Assembly: GCF_030167925.1 (NCBI RefSeq)
Contig: NZ_JASKUT010000002.1
Location: forward strand, 620,001 to 684,000
From: Paenibacillus silviterrae
GTDB lineage: Bacteria; Bacillota; Bacilli; Paenibacillales; NBRC-103111
Direction: 5' to 3'
DNA: 64,000 bases
The position numbers and the translations under genes are program-made. Every line of letters starts with the position of its first letter. Within the stretch, counting starts at the first letter, position 1. The notes under the pieces are model-generated. The model was not told the origin of the DNA and made no database searches. It worked only from the letters and a program-made list of their open reading frames with translations. Of the stretch, positions 28,933-36,945 are shown in pieces.

Positions 28933-31116
28933 CTACCTTTTCAACGAGCCCGTAACCGTCACATTTGAGAATTTCGACGTGTTGTAGTTGTTGATCAGGT
29001 TGTTCTCTCTCGCGGCTTCCACCGCCATCCCGATGTAAACCTCTCCGAGCCCCGACAGCTGTGTGGACGATACTTGTCTCCAAGTGGTGCCGTCCTGGGA
29101 GATGGAGCCGGTGAGCGTGTCTCCCGCCTTGGTCAGCTTTAACCAATAAGGCGTGTGCAGGCCCGCGATCGGCGGCGTTTCGGTAAGCGGCGCTCCGGCA
29201 TGATCCCGGTTGTAGAAGACGGCGACATACGCCTCTCCGCGTACGGACAGAGCCATCATCGCTTCCCGCGCGCCCGGCTCCAGACTTTCACGGATCATAA
29301 GTCCTGCCCGGTTGTGCGGTGTCACATCAGTGATGTGGTCGACACGGGCAACGATCTCTCCGTCACCGGTCAGCTTACGATATGCGAAGTGGAAGGAATC
29401 GTCCTCCCGCCAGTTACCGGAGCCTTTCAGGATGTAAACGTCATCCGTCACAGAGGTATGTCCGGGAATAGCCGGATTGCCTACATCGGCAGATACCCAC
29501 GGTGCCGTGCTGCCGTTGGTATTGACATGAACAGTCACCGCCGTCGAGTCCGCCTGCGTCCCGCTGTTGTCGAAGGCTCTGGCCATGACGAAGTAGGTAC
29601 CGTCCGCTACATGGTTCCAAGTCATCTGGAAGGGGGCTTTGGTGTCTTCACCGATTTTTTGGCCATTGGCGTAAAACTCTACCTTATCCACACGTCCATC
29701 CGGATCCGTTGCTTCCGCTGCGATCACAACGGTCCCTTTGCTCTGGAACTGCTGATGCTGCTCGGGCTTGGTCAGGCGAACGACCGGGTTCAAGGTTCCG
29801 TTGCCGACGAGAGAGTTCAAGTACTTCTCCAAATTCGTATATCCGTCGGCGGCGGTTCCATTGCGGTCCGCAGGATCTGCAGGGTTCAGCCCATGACGAA
29901 GCTCCCACTCATCAGGCATACCGTCGTGATCCGTATCCGCAGGGGCAGGCAAACTGGTAAGAGCAGGCCAGCCACCGACCTCTGTCTGAGAGTTGATCTG
30001 CCGGCCAGTACGATCCCGAACGTCGTTCACGAGGCGGGCATCAACGGAATCTCTCTTCGGCAGAATGGCACCTGCTTGCTGCAATACAAGCTCATAAGCC
30101 TCCTGTGGTGTATGGGTCGTGACCGGATAGGCTGGCACCGGTTCGGTTCGCACCTGCTTACCGGCGTCCAGAACGACGCCGAGCATGTTGTTTGCGGTTA
30201 CTTCCGGGTTGCCGTCGACATAGTTCCCGGCAATATATACGGAGCCCCGCGAGCCTGTCTGCTCGTGAAGGCGCGCCCTTTTGTCAATCACGGTGTCCGG
30301 TCCGTACTTAAAATAGTTGTTGATCATATTCAGCTCGGAGGCGTCTCCTCCATAGGCGGATTGATAATTCCAGTTATAAATGACGTTGTTGCGGAAATCG
30401 AGTGTCGGGTCTTCCTTCACCGTGCCCTTGAAACGGGCGTTCCGGCTGGCGTTATGAATCAGCAGGTTGTGATGGTAGGTGGAGTTTCCCGCGCCCCACA
30501 AGCCGCCGAAGCCGTGCCGTCCTTTCTTGTGCTTGGACATATGCAGTGCTTCCCCGACGATGGACCATTGTACGGTTGTATATTCGTTCTCGTAAGGGGA
30601 GAGCACCTCATCGATCGCCCAGGTGAAGGAGCAATGATCGATGATGATTTGCTTGTGCTTGCGTATGGACATCGCATCCTCTTCTCCAAGAGGAATGTCG
30701 CCTAAACGGAACCGCAAATACCGGACAATGATGTTGTCCGCTTCAACAATAACAGGAAAATGATTGATGCTGATGCCGTCCCCGGGAGCCGTCTGACCGG
30801 CGAGCGTCAGGTTGGAGGCGCGTATAATCAGCTTTGATTTCAGATCAATGTTCCCCGAAACCCGGAACACGATGGTCCGATTGCCTTGGCTGACCGCGTC
30901 CCGCAAGGATCCGGGTCCGGAGTCATTTAAGTTCGTGACCTCATACACCTCTCCGCCTCGTCCGCCGGTCGTATACATGCCTCCGCCTTCGGCCCCCGGG
31001 AATGCCGGCAGCTGGCCGGCAGCCGGATCCGATGCGAAAGCGTCAGGTTGGATCAGCGTGGCCGCAAGCAGGGGAGATAACAGCAGGGCGGTCCACTTTT
31101 TCACCTTCTTCATCAT
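28933..31116 (-). CDS. Secreted multidomain pectate lyase (PL1-like)
   Basis: The 727-residue protein starts with a signal peptide (MMKKVKKWTALLLSPLLAAT, cleavage likely after FAS). The catalytic parallel beta-helix (about residues 35-400) has FPGAEGGG, NDSGPGSLRDAV, HCSFTWAIDE and WGAGNSTYHHN, as in PL1-type pectate lyases, which cut polygalacturonate by beta-elimination in the presence of calcium. A calcium-loop-like segment (DTDHDGMPDEWEL) follows, then an Ig-like domain (about 460-545), then a DUF1349-like concanavalin-fold domain (about 545-725). It is the only clearly exported depolymerase in the window. Divergent AraC regulator 31263-32153 may control it. Confidence 0.88.
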   Translation of the reverse strand: MMKKVKKWTALLLSPLLAATLIQPDAFASDPAAGQLPAFPGAEGGGMYTTGGRGGEVYEVTNLNDSGPGSLRDAVSQGNRTIVFRVSGNIDLKSKLIIRASNLTLAGQTAPGDGISINHFPVIVEADNIIVRYLRFRLGDIPLGEEDAMSIRKHKQIIIDHCSFTWAIDEVLSPYENEYTTVQWSIVGEALHMSKHKKGRHGFGGLWGAGNSTYHHNLLIHNASRNARFKGTVKEDPTLDFRNNVIYNWNYQSAYGGDASELNMINNYFKYGPDTVIDKRARLHEQTGSRGSVYIAGNYVDGNPEVTANNMLGVVLDAGKQVRTEPVPAYPVTTHTPQEAYELVLQQAGAILPKRDSVDARLVNDVRDRTGRQINSQTEVGGWPALTSLPAPADTDHDGMPDEWELRHGLNPADPADRNGTAADGYTNLEKYLNSLVGNGTLNPVVRLTKPEQHQQFQSKGTVVIAAEATDPDGRVDKVEFYANGQKIGEDTKAPFQMTWNHVADGTYFVMARAFDNSGTQADSTAVTVHVNTNGSTAPWVSADVGNPAIPGHTSVTDDVYILKGSGNWREDDSFHFAYRKLTGDGEIVARVDHITDVTPHNRAGLMIRESLEPGAREAMMALSVRGEAYVAVFYNRDHAGAPLTETPPIAGLHTPYWLKLTKAGDTLTGSISQDGTTWRQVSSTQLSGLGEVYIGMAVEAARENNLINNYNTSKFSNVTVTGSLKR

Positions 31117-31262
31117 TCACAGCTCCTTTGTTATTGAATGGGATAACAGGGATATTATGACATGAAGGCACTTTCATAGATATAGGCTTCGTTTGGTTTT
31201 GTATAGGTCAATGCTCGTTCCTGCGCAGTAGAAGAGGAAATGATTCTGGAGGTGTTGCGATT

Positions 31263-32153
31263 ATGGGTATTCAAGTATCGGAAGTTTTCCGCTTCAGCCC
31301 CCGATTCCGTCCCGGCATGCATATATTTGTGAATTATGCCTTCGAAGCTTTCCGTACCCCACAGCATTCTCACGACGCATTCGAAATGAACTATGTCAGC
31401 GAGGGCAGCGGCTATCAATACATTAACGATCGGGTTGTTCCCGTGAAACGCGGCGATTTGTTTCTGCTGCCGATCGGCACCAGCCATGTGTACCGTCCTT
31501 CCACGTCCACCGAAGACAACAGCCTGACCGTGATCAACTGTGTCTTTCGATTGGAAGCGCTTCCTATGTTCCAGAGCTTTCCGCCGCCGGGCTCGCTGCT
31601 TGAGCGGGCACTCTACCGACCTTCCAGCTTGCCTCATCCTTGGCTGCATTTTCATGATAAGGACCATGTCCTGTACGATTTGTTTCTCACCCTGCTGACC
31701 GAATATCGCCAGGCCTCACCCGGCTACCATGTGATCGTCCAGTCGTTGTTTCATCAGATTGTTGCGATGCTTCACCGCATGTCCGAGCAAGAGGAGACCG
31801 TCCTGCCGGGCCGGCAGAAGATTGAGGAGGCGATCCGCTTCATTCGCAAAAGGTATCATGAGGATATCACTCTCAAGGAAGTCGCAGGCCATAACTATGT
31901 AAGCACAAGTCATCTGCATAAGCTGATTAAGCAGGCAACGGGCAGCACCTTCACGCATTACCTGCAGAACTTGCGTATCCAGCGCAGCTGTGAGCTTCTC
32001 CGAACAACGGATATGACGGTTCAGCATATTGCCGAAGCCGTCGGGTATCGCGATATGAAGTTTTTCCACCGCCTTTTTCGGAAGAAAACCGGGATGACGC
32101 CGAATGAATACCGCAAAAATGGAGTTCCCCTCCTGGGAGTAGGAGGGGAGTAG
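31263..32153 (+). CDS. Cupin-AraC transcriptional regulator
   Basis: The 296-residue cytoplasmic protein has an N-terminal cupin sensor (HSHDAFEMNYVSEGSGY, RGDLFLLPIGTSHVY) and a C-terminal AraC HTH pair (about residues 190-290: ITLKEVAGHNYVSTSHLHKL and IAEAVGYRDMKFFHRLF). TGGAGG precedes the ATG. It is transcribed divergently from the pectate lyase, 146 bp away, the usual arrangement for a regulator and its target. The ligand is probably a sugar. Confidence 0.88.
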   Translation: MGIQVSEVFRFSPRFRPGMHIFVNYAFEAFRTPQHSHDAFEMNYVSEGSGYQYINDRVVPVKRGDLFLLPIGTSHVYRPSTSTEDNSLTVINCVFRLEALPMFQSFPPPGSLLERALYRPSSLPHPWLHFHDKDHVLYDLFLTLLTEYRQASPGYHVIVQSLFHQIVAMLHRMSEQEETVLPGRQKIEEAIRFIRKRYHEDITLKEVAGHNYVSTSHLHKLIKQATGSTFTHYLQNLRIQRSCELLRTTDMTVQHIAEAVGYRDMKFFHRLFRKKTGMTPNEYRKNGVPLLGVGGE

Positions 32154-32169
32154 GGAGGGATTTGCCGGG

Positions 32170-33453
32170 CTATCCCGCAGGAGTAACAACCGCAAGTCCG
32201 TTCATATAGGGCCGTAAGGCCGCAGGGATGCGAATCGAGCCGTCCTCCAGCTGATGATTCTCAAGCAAGGGAATTAAGATTCTCGGGGAGGCGACGGCGG
32301 TATTGTTCAAGGTGTAGCAGTAGCGCAGCTTTCCCTGTTCATCCCGGTATCTGATATGGGAACGCCTTGCCTGGAAATCGAGCAGGCTCGACGACGAATG
32401 CGTTTCCCCATAGGCGTTGCGGCTGGGCATCCAGGTTTCGATATCGAACTGCTTGTAGGTTTTCTGCGACATATCTCCTGTGCATACGGCCATGACCCGG
32501 TACGGCAGCTCCAGCAGCTGAAGCAGCTCTTCTGCGTTTGCCGTGATTTCTTGCAGCAGCTCTTCAGACGCTTGGAGGCTCGCCTCGCATAAGATCACCT
32601 GCTCGACCTTGGCGAATTGATGGACACGGTACAGTCCGTGGACGTCTCTTCCCGCCGAGCCCACCTCGCTGCGAAAGCAGGTGGAGACGGCAGCCAGCTT
32701 GATAGGCGCCGATACATCCACCACTTCCTTGGCATAGTACGAGACGAGAGGAACCTCGGAGGTGCCGACCAGCCAGGCGTCGTGTCCTTCCAGACGATAG
32801 ACTTGATCTGCGCCGAGCGGGAAAAAGCCGGTACGGGTTAAAGCTTCTTCTCGCACAAGCAAGGGAACCTCCAGCAACGTAAAACCCTTGACGAGAAGGA
32901 GGTCCAACGCAAGCTGCTGTACGGCCCTGTGCAGCTGAGCTCCCAGGCCCCGAAGGTAGTAATGCCGTGTCCCCGACGTCTTTACTGCGCGGGGGACGTC
33001 AATCATATGATGAAGCTCGCCGAGAGCTACATGATCTCTCGGGTTGAAGGGGAACAGGGGAGGTTCGCCTACGCGCCTCACTTCGACGTTATCTTCGTCG
33101 GAGGTACCGACCGGGGTGTCGTCCGATACGATGTTCGGCACCAGCAAAGCCAGCTCATTGAGCCGGTTTTCGGCCGCGGCAAGCTCTTGCTCCAGCTCAC
33201 GCAGCCGAAGGTTCAACTCCTTTACACGGTGCTTCAGCTGGTTGCTCTGTTCCGCATTGCCAAGTTTAATAAGATTACCAATATTATTAGTATTCTCATT
33301 TCGCTGCTGCCTTAACTGATCCACCTCTTGCTGAAGCTTACGCCTCCTGTCCTCACAATCCAGCAGTTCCCCGATGGAGACCGAAATTCCCTTCCGGTCG
33401 GCCGCCGTTTGCACCTCTTCCGCATGTTCTCTGATCCACTTGATTTCCAGCAT
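32170..33453 (-). CDS. serS: Seryl-tRNA synthetase (divergent motif 3)
   Basis: A 427-residue class II aminoacyl-tRNA synthetase that charges tRNA-Ser. An N-terminal coiled-coil arm (about 1-105, LRELEQELAAAENRLNELA) is followed by the catalytic core with the TSE loop (VGTSEVPLVSYY), motif 2 (STCFRSEVGSAGRD) and motif 3 LNNTAVASPRILIPLLENH. Classical serS motif 3 usually reads NGSGLAVGR, so this looks like the second, less common SerS type. The ATG at 33453 is preceded on the coding strand by AAAAAGGAGCG; an in-frame extension to 33579 would run through the T-box and is not coding. Transcribed behind a T-box leader. Confidence 0.92.
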   Translation of the reverse strand: MLEIKWIREHAEEVQTAADRKGISVSIGELLDCEDRRRKLQQEVDQLRQQRNENTNNIGNLIKLGNAEQSNQLKHRVKELNLRLRELEQELAAAENRLNELALLVPNIVSDDTPVGTSDEDNVEVRRVGEPPLFPFNPRDHVALGELHHMIDVPRAVKTSGTRHYYLRGLGAQLHRAVQQLALDLLLVKGFTLLEVPLLVREEALTRTGFFPLGADQVYRLEGHDAWLVGTSEVPLVSYYAKEVVDVSAPIKLAAVSTCFRSEVGSAGRDVHGLYRVHQFAKVEQVILCEASLQASEELLQEITANAEELLQLLELPYRVMAVCTGDMSQKTYKQFDIETWMPSRNAYGETHSSSSLLDFQARRSHIRYRDEQGKLRYCYTLNNTAVASPRILIPLLENHQLEDGSIRIPAALRPYMNGLAVVTPAG

Positions 33454-33483
33454 CACACCGCGCTCCTTTTTTGTAAAAATACA

Positions 33484-33731
33484 AAAAGCGCCCTCATCCT
33501 TATGGGACGAGGAGCGCTTGTCTCGCGGTGCCACCCAAATTGATTGAACGGTGTCGCCCCAGCCGGGGCTACCCTTCAATCCACTTTCGTTCCGCGGTAA
33601 CGGGCGGGTCCGGTTAACTTAGGGGAAAGGAAGCCCTTGGCGAGAACGCCTCCGAGTTGGATGCTCTTCACTGGCATGATATCGGTGTTTGATTTTGTAG
33701 TAGTATACCTTATTCTGGAGGAAACATTCAA
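33484..33731 (-). promoter_or_regulatory. T-box leader and promoter of serS
   Basis: On the minus strand the sequence contains the T-box consensus GGGTGGCACCGCG (complement of 33524-33536), followed by a terminator hairpin (AGCGCTCCTCGTCCC with GGATGAGGGCGCT, then TTTTT; 33484-33520). Upstream lies a promoter with -35 TTGAAT (33726-33731), 18-bp spacer and -10 TATACT (33702-33707). The leader senses uncharged tRNA, presumably tRNA-Ser; I could not assign the specifier codon safely. The remainder of the gap up to 33905 is AT-rich and shows no gene. Confidence 0.9.
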
Positions 33732-33905
33732 GTGTCGGTTTAGGAATTTGTAATTAATACGCTTTATAATGATATTTGGACTTGTAGACGCTAATTAATT
33801 ACCCAAAAGATAAAAAAATCCCATTTCCTTTCTTCTTCAAGCATGTGTACAATATTAACTACTGGATGAAATCAGTAAAAGCAACGTAGCAGGGAAGTGA
33901 TGATA

Positions 33906-35219
33906 ATGAAGCTGGGTGGGGCACCATGGTTCACAACTCCTTTATATGTTGCTCTTATGCTAATTGTTTTGTCAGCCTGTTCGGCAACGAATGATAGCGC
34001 TTCTAAAAACACAGGCGCTAAGTTCGCGGATAATACGATTACGGCTTATATGGGGAAGGGACCGGCGTCCGAGGTGATTAAGTCCTTACTACCCGAATTC
34101 GAAGCAAGAACAGGCCTTAAGGTTGATTTGCAAATATTTTCAAATGAGCAGTTGAGTAGGAAGCTATCTGTTCAGCTTGACGCAGACAGTTCGAATCCCG
34201 ATATTATTATGCTTAGGCCGCTGGAGGAATTAAAGCTTTTTAACAAAAACGGCTGGCTCCAGCCCTTGGATGAATATGTCCATAAGGATGCCGATTATGA
34301 TTATGGAGACTTTTCGAAGTCGGCAATCGACTCTACGACGGATAACGGAAAGCTGCTGTCGATTCCGCTTTCTACGGAGCAGCAAATTTTATATTACCGC
34401 AAGGATCTGCTCCGAAATGCGGGCATATCGGTTCCGCGAACGTTAGATGAACTGGAGGAAGCAGCTAAGAAGCTTCATGATCCGCAGGGTGGCGTATACG
34501 GGTTTGTCGCAAGAGGACAGAAAAACGCTTTAGTGACGCAATTGTCCTCCTTTATCTATTCGGAAGGCGGCGATTTTCAACAAGGCTGGAAGGCGACGCT
34601 GGACTCGGCTGAGACAATAAGCGGAATAACCAGATACGTAAATTTACTGAAAAATTATGGTCCTCCAGGGGTCATGAATATGGGTTGGCCTCAGGCGGTG
34701 GGGGTATTCGCCCAAGGAAAGGCGGCATTCTTAACCGATGCTAGCGCTATCTACTCTGCCGCTGCCAACCCGGACAAATCGCCGATTGCTGATGAGGTAG
34801 GATACGCCATGTTTCCAGCTGGGAAATCAGGTGCAAGGCCCTATAACGTTACGGCATGGGGAATTGCCATTAACGCCGCCTCTGACAATAAAGACGCGGC
34901 ATGGTCCTTTATCCGATGGGCGACAAGCAAAGAGCTCGTTATGAAATCACAGGTTAAAGGGAATCCCGGTGCACGCAATTCAGTATGGAGCGACCCTCAA
35001 GGGGTTAGCGGATTTCCAAAGGAATATATTTCTGTGATTAATAAATCGATTAGTGACGGTATCGGCCATGACAGACCGCAGGTTATTAGTGTTGGCGAAG
35101 CCCGCGATATTGTCGGAGACATCGTGATCAAAGGCTTGCTCGGGGAAGATATCAAAGAATCGGCCCACAAAGCAAATCAAGACTTTCAAGCTGTTATGGA
35201 TCGAGACAACAAAAAATGA
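33906..35219 (+). CDS. Solute-binding lipoprotein linked to a two-component system
   Basis: A 437-residue family-1 binding lipoprotein with lipobox LSAC (Cys25). Fold segments include NPDIIMLRPLEELKLF, IPLSTEQQILYYRKDLLRNAG and YNVTAWGIAINAA. ATG 33906 follows AGGGAAG with 8-nt spacing; GTG 33897 and ATG 33900 are alternatives. The gene sits 12 bp upstream of a YesM-type kinase and its response regulator, not beside permeases, so it may bind the inducing sugar and present it to the kinase. Its codons look more A/T-rich than those of the pectin genes. Confidence 0.88.
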   Translation: MKLGGAPWFTTPLYVALMLIVLSACSATNDSASKNTGAKFADNTITAYMGKGPASEVIKSLLPEFEARTGLKVDLQIFSNEQLSRKLSVQLDADSSNPDIIMLRPLEELKLFNKNGWLQPLDEYVHKDADYDYGDFSKSAIDSTTDNGKLLSIPLSTEQQILYYRKDLLRNAGISVPRTLDELEEAAKKLHDPQGGVYGFVARGQKNALVTQLSSFIYSEGGDFQQGWKATLDSAETISGITRYVNLLKNYGPPGVMNMGWPQAVGVFAQGKAAFLTDASAIYSAAANPDKSPIADEVGYAMFPAGKSGARPYNVTAWGIAINAASDNKDAAWSFIRWATSKELVMKSQVKGNPGARNSVWSDPQGVSGFPKEYISVINKSISDGIGHDRPQVISVGEARDIVGDIVIKGLLGEDIKESAHKANQDFQAVMDRDNKK

Positions 35220-35231
35220 GGTACAAGCCCC

Positions 35232-36944
35232 ATGAACATAAAAACGACGACCTTCGGAAAGGTGATTGGGCTGATTATATGCCTGCTTATTCCGATAATC
35301 CTATTATACGGATATTCTCATCAAGTAAGTGTAAATGTCGTAAAGCAAACGGTTGAGGACGGAAATCGCAACCGTCTTTCTTTTTTTATGAGCCAAATGG
35401 AATCGATGATAGAGCAGTTAACAAGATATTCCGTAATTGCCAGTAAAGATTACAGCATTATGGAATATTTGAATGGACGAGGTCAAAGCTCACCGGTAGT
35501 TCAAGTCCAGAGACAGCAGCGTATTTCGGAAATGCTAAATATGCAGATTGCGACCAGCAGCTGGAACAATCAGCTTATTCTATATGTAACCGATACACAA
35601 GAAGTTGTCTCGACGGATTACTCCGTTACGTATAACGAGGACTATATACGGAACTCCGAATTCAAAAGATGGTCGCATCGTAAGCTGGAGAATCAAAGCT
35701 ATTTTTCCCGTCTCCGAGAATCGGATCAGTCCAATCTACTGGTCGAGGTGCGGTTTGCCGATGATAACATCGAAAATATGCTCAACCTTTTAAAGCAAGG
35801 TGGAGATACCGACCCCTTTTTCTTTATGAAGGGACAGGATCCGATTACGAACCGTACAGCCGATCAAGGGAAGGTAAAAGGCGTCATCGAACAGCTGGAC
35901 GGGTATACGCTTGAAAGGCAGGGAAGCCAAGTCATTTCCATGAACGGTCAAAAATATGTAGTCAATTATATTCGTTCCGAAAGCTTGGGCTGGTATTTGG
36001 TCGACTTTGTTCCACTTGAAAAAATCTATTCTCCGATCACCTTAAACCGCAACTTATTTTATCTGATTGTGGGCCTTCTTCTGCTATTGAGCATATTGGT
36101 CACTCTGCTGCTTTACCGTAACGTTCAGAGACCCATCCATCTATTGATCCGTGGCGTTCAGAGAATTAAAGACGGCCAGTATTCCGTAAGGCTGAAGAAG
36201 CAGCCGAACAACGAGTTCGATTTTCTATTTAACAGCTTCGACGAAATGGCCGAACAAATTGAACAGCTTATTGAAAAGGTGTATAAAGAAACGCTGCGCT
36301 CCAAGGAAGCGACCTTAAAGCAGCTGCAATCACAAATCAATCCGCATTTTTTGTATAATTGCTTATTTTATATGAAAAGCATGGCCACTCTTGGGGAGAA
36401 AGAAGCGGTCGTCGCGATGGCATTAAATTTGGGGGAATATTACCGATACACGACCCGCACGGAAAAAACCATGACCACGCTTCGGGAAGAATTAAAGCTC
36501 GTAGAAAATTACTTGACGATTCAAAATCTGCGCATGCAGAGGTTTCACTACGAGATTGATATCCCTGAAGCGATGCTGGATTTGGAAATTCCGCGTCTTC
36601 TTCTTCAGCCGCTTGTAGAGAATGCGGTCATTCATGGAGTCGAAAATAGTCCGGAGTTCGGCATCATTCAAATTACCGGTGAAACCGGAAACGGATTGCA
36701 TCGCATTATCGTGGATGATAACGGACAGGGTATTTCCAAGGAAGGAATCACAGAGCTTCAGAGGGAGATCGCTATGCCGCTCGAAGAAGATACAGGCTGC
36801 GGTCTTTGGAATATTCACCAAAGGCTTGTGCAGCTGTTTGAGGGGCGGTCCGGATTAAGCTTTGCTCAATCATCCATGAACGGATTTCGTGTTGTAATGG
36901 CATGGGAGGAGCAAGGCAATGCGATGAAGAAAGGTGAGACTTGA
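35232..36944 (+). CDS. YesM-type sensor histidine kinase
   Basis: A 570-residue membrane kinase. It has an N-terminal membrane segment (about 10-30), an extracellular Cache-like sensor region, a second membrane segment (about 275-296), a HAMP segment and a His_kinase domain: QINPHFLYN with phospho-acceptor H372, the N box PLVENAVIHGVE, and G-box glycines (DDNGQGIS, GCGLWNIHQRL). It should phosphorylate the response regulator encoded immediately downstream. Neighbouring binding lipoprotein may supply ligand recognition. Confidence 0.92.
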   Translation: MNIKTTTFGKVIGLIICLLIPIILLYGYSHQVSVNVVKQTVEDGNRNRLSFFMSQMESMIEQLTRYSVIASKDYSIMEYLNGRGQSSPVVQVQRQQRISEMLNMQIATSSWNNQLILYVTDTQEVVSTDYSVTYNEDYIRNSEFKRWSHRKLENQSYFSRLRESDQSNLLVEVRFADDNIENMLNLLKQGGDTDPFFFMKGQDPITNRTADQGKVKGVIEQLDGYTLERQGSQVISMNGQKYVVNYIRSESLGWYLVDFVPLEKIYSPITLNRNLFYLIVGLLLLLSILVTLLLYRNVQRPIHLLIRGVQRIKDGQYSVRLKKQPNNEFDFLFNSFDEMAEQIEQLIEKVYKETLRSKEATLKQLQSQINPHFLYNCLFYMKSMATLGEKEAVVAMALNLGEYYRYTTRTEKTMTTLREELKLVENYLTIQNLRMQRFHYEIDIPEAMLDLEIPRLLLQPLVENAVIHGVENSPEFGIIQITGETGNGLHRIIVDDNGQGISKEGITELQREIAMPLEEDTGCGLWNIHQRLVQLFEGRSGLSFAQSSMNGFRVVMAWEEQGNAMKKGET

Positions 36945-36945
36945 C

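Noticed and set aside
29155-30705. Long 516-codon frame on the plus strand inside the pectate lyase gene
   Set aside because: It is antisense to a clearly conserved enzyme with signal peptide and PL1 motifs, has no ribosome binding site and no recognisable motifs.
33454-33579. N-terminal extension of serS by 42 codons
   Set aside because: It would translate through the T-box antiterminator/terminator region; the conserved protein begins at MLEIKWIREH.
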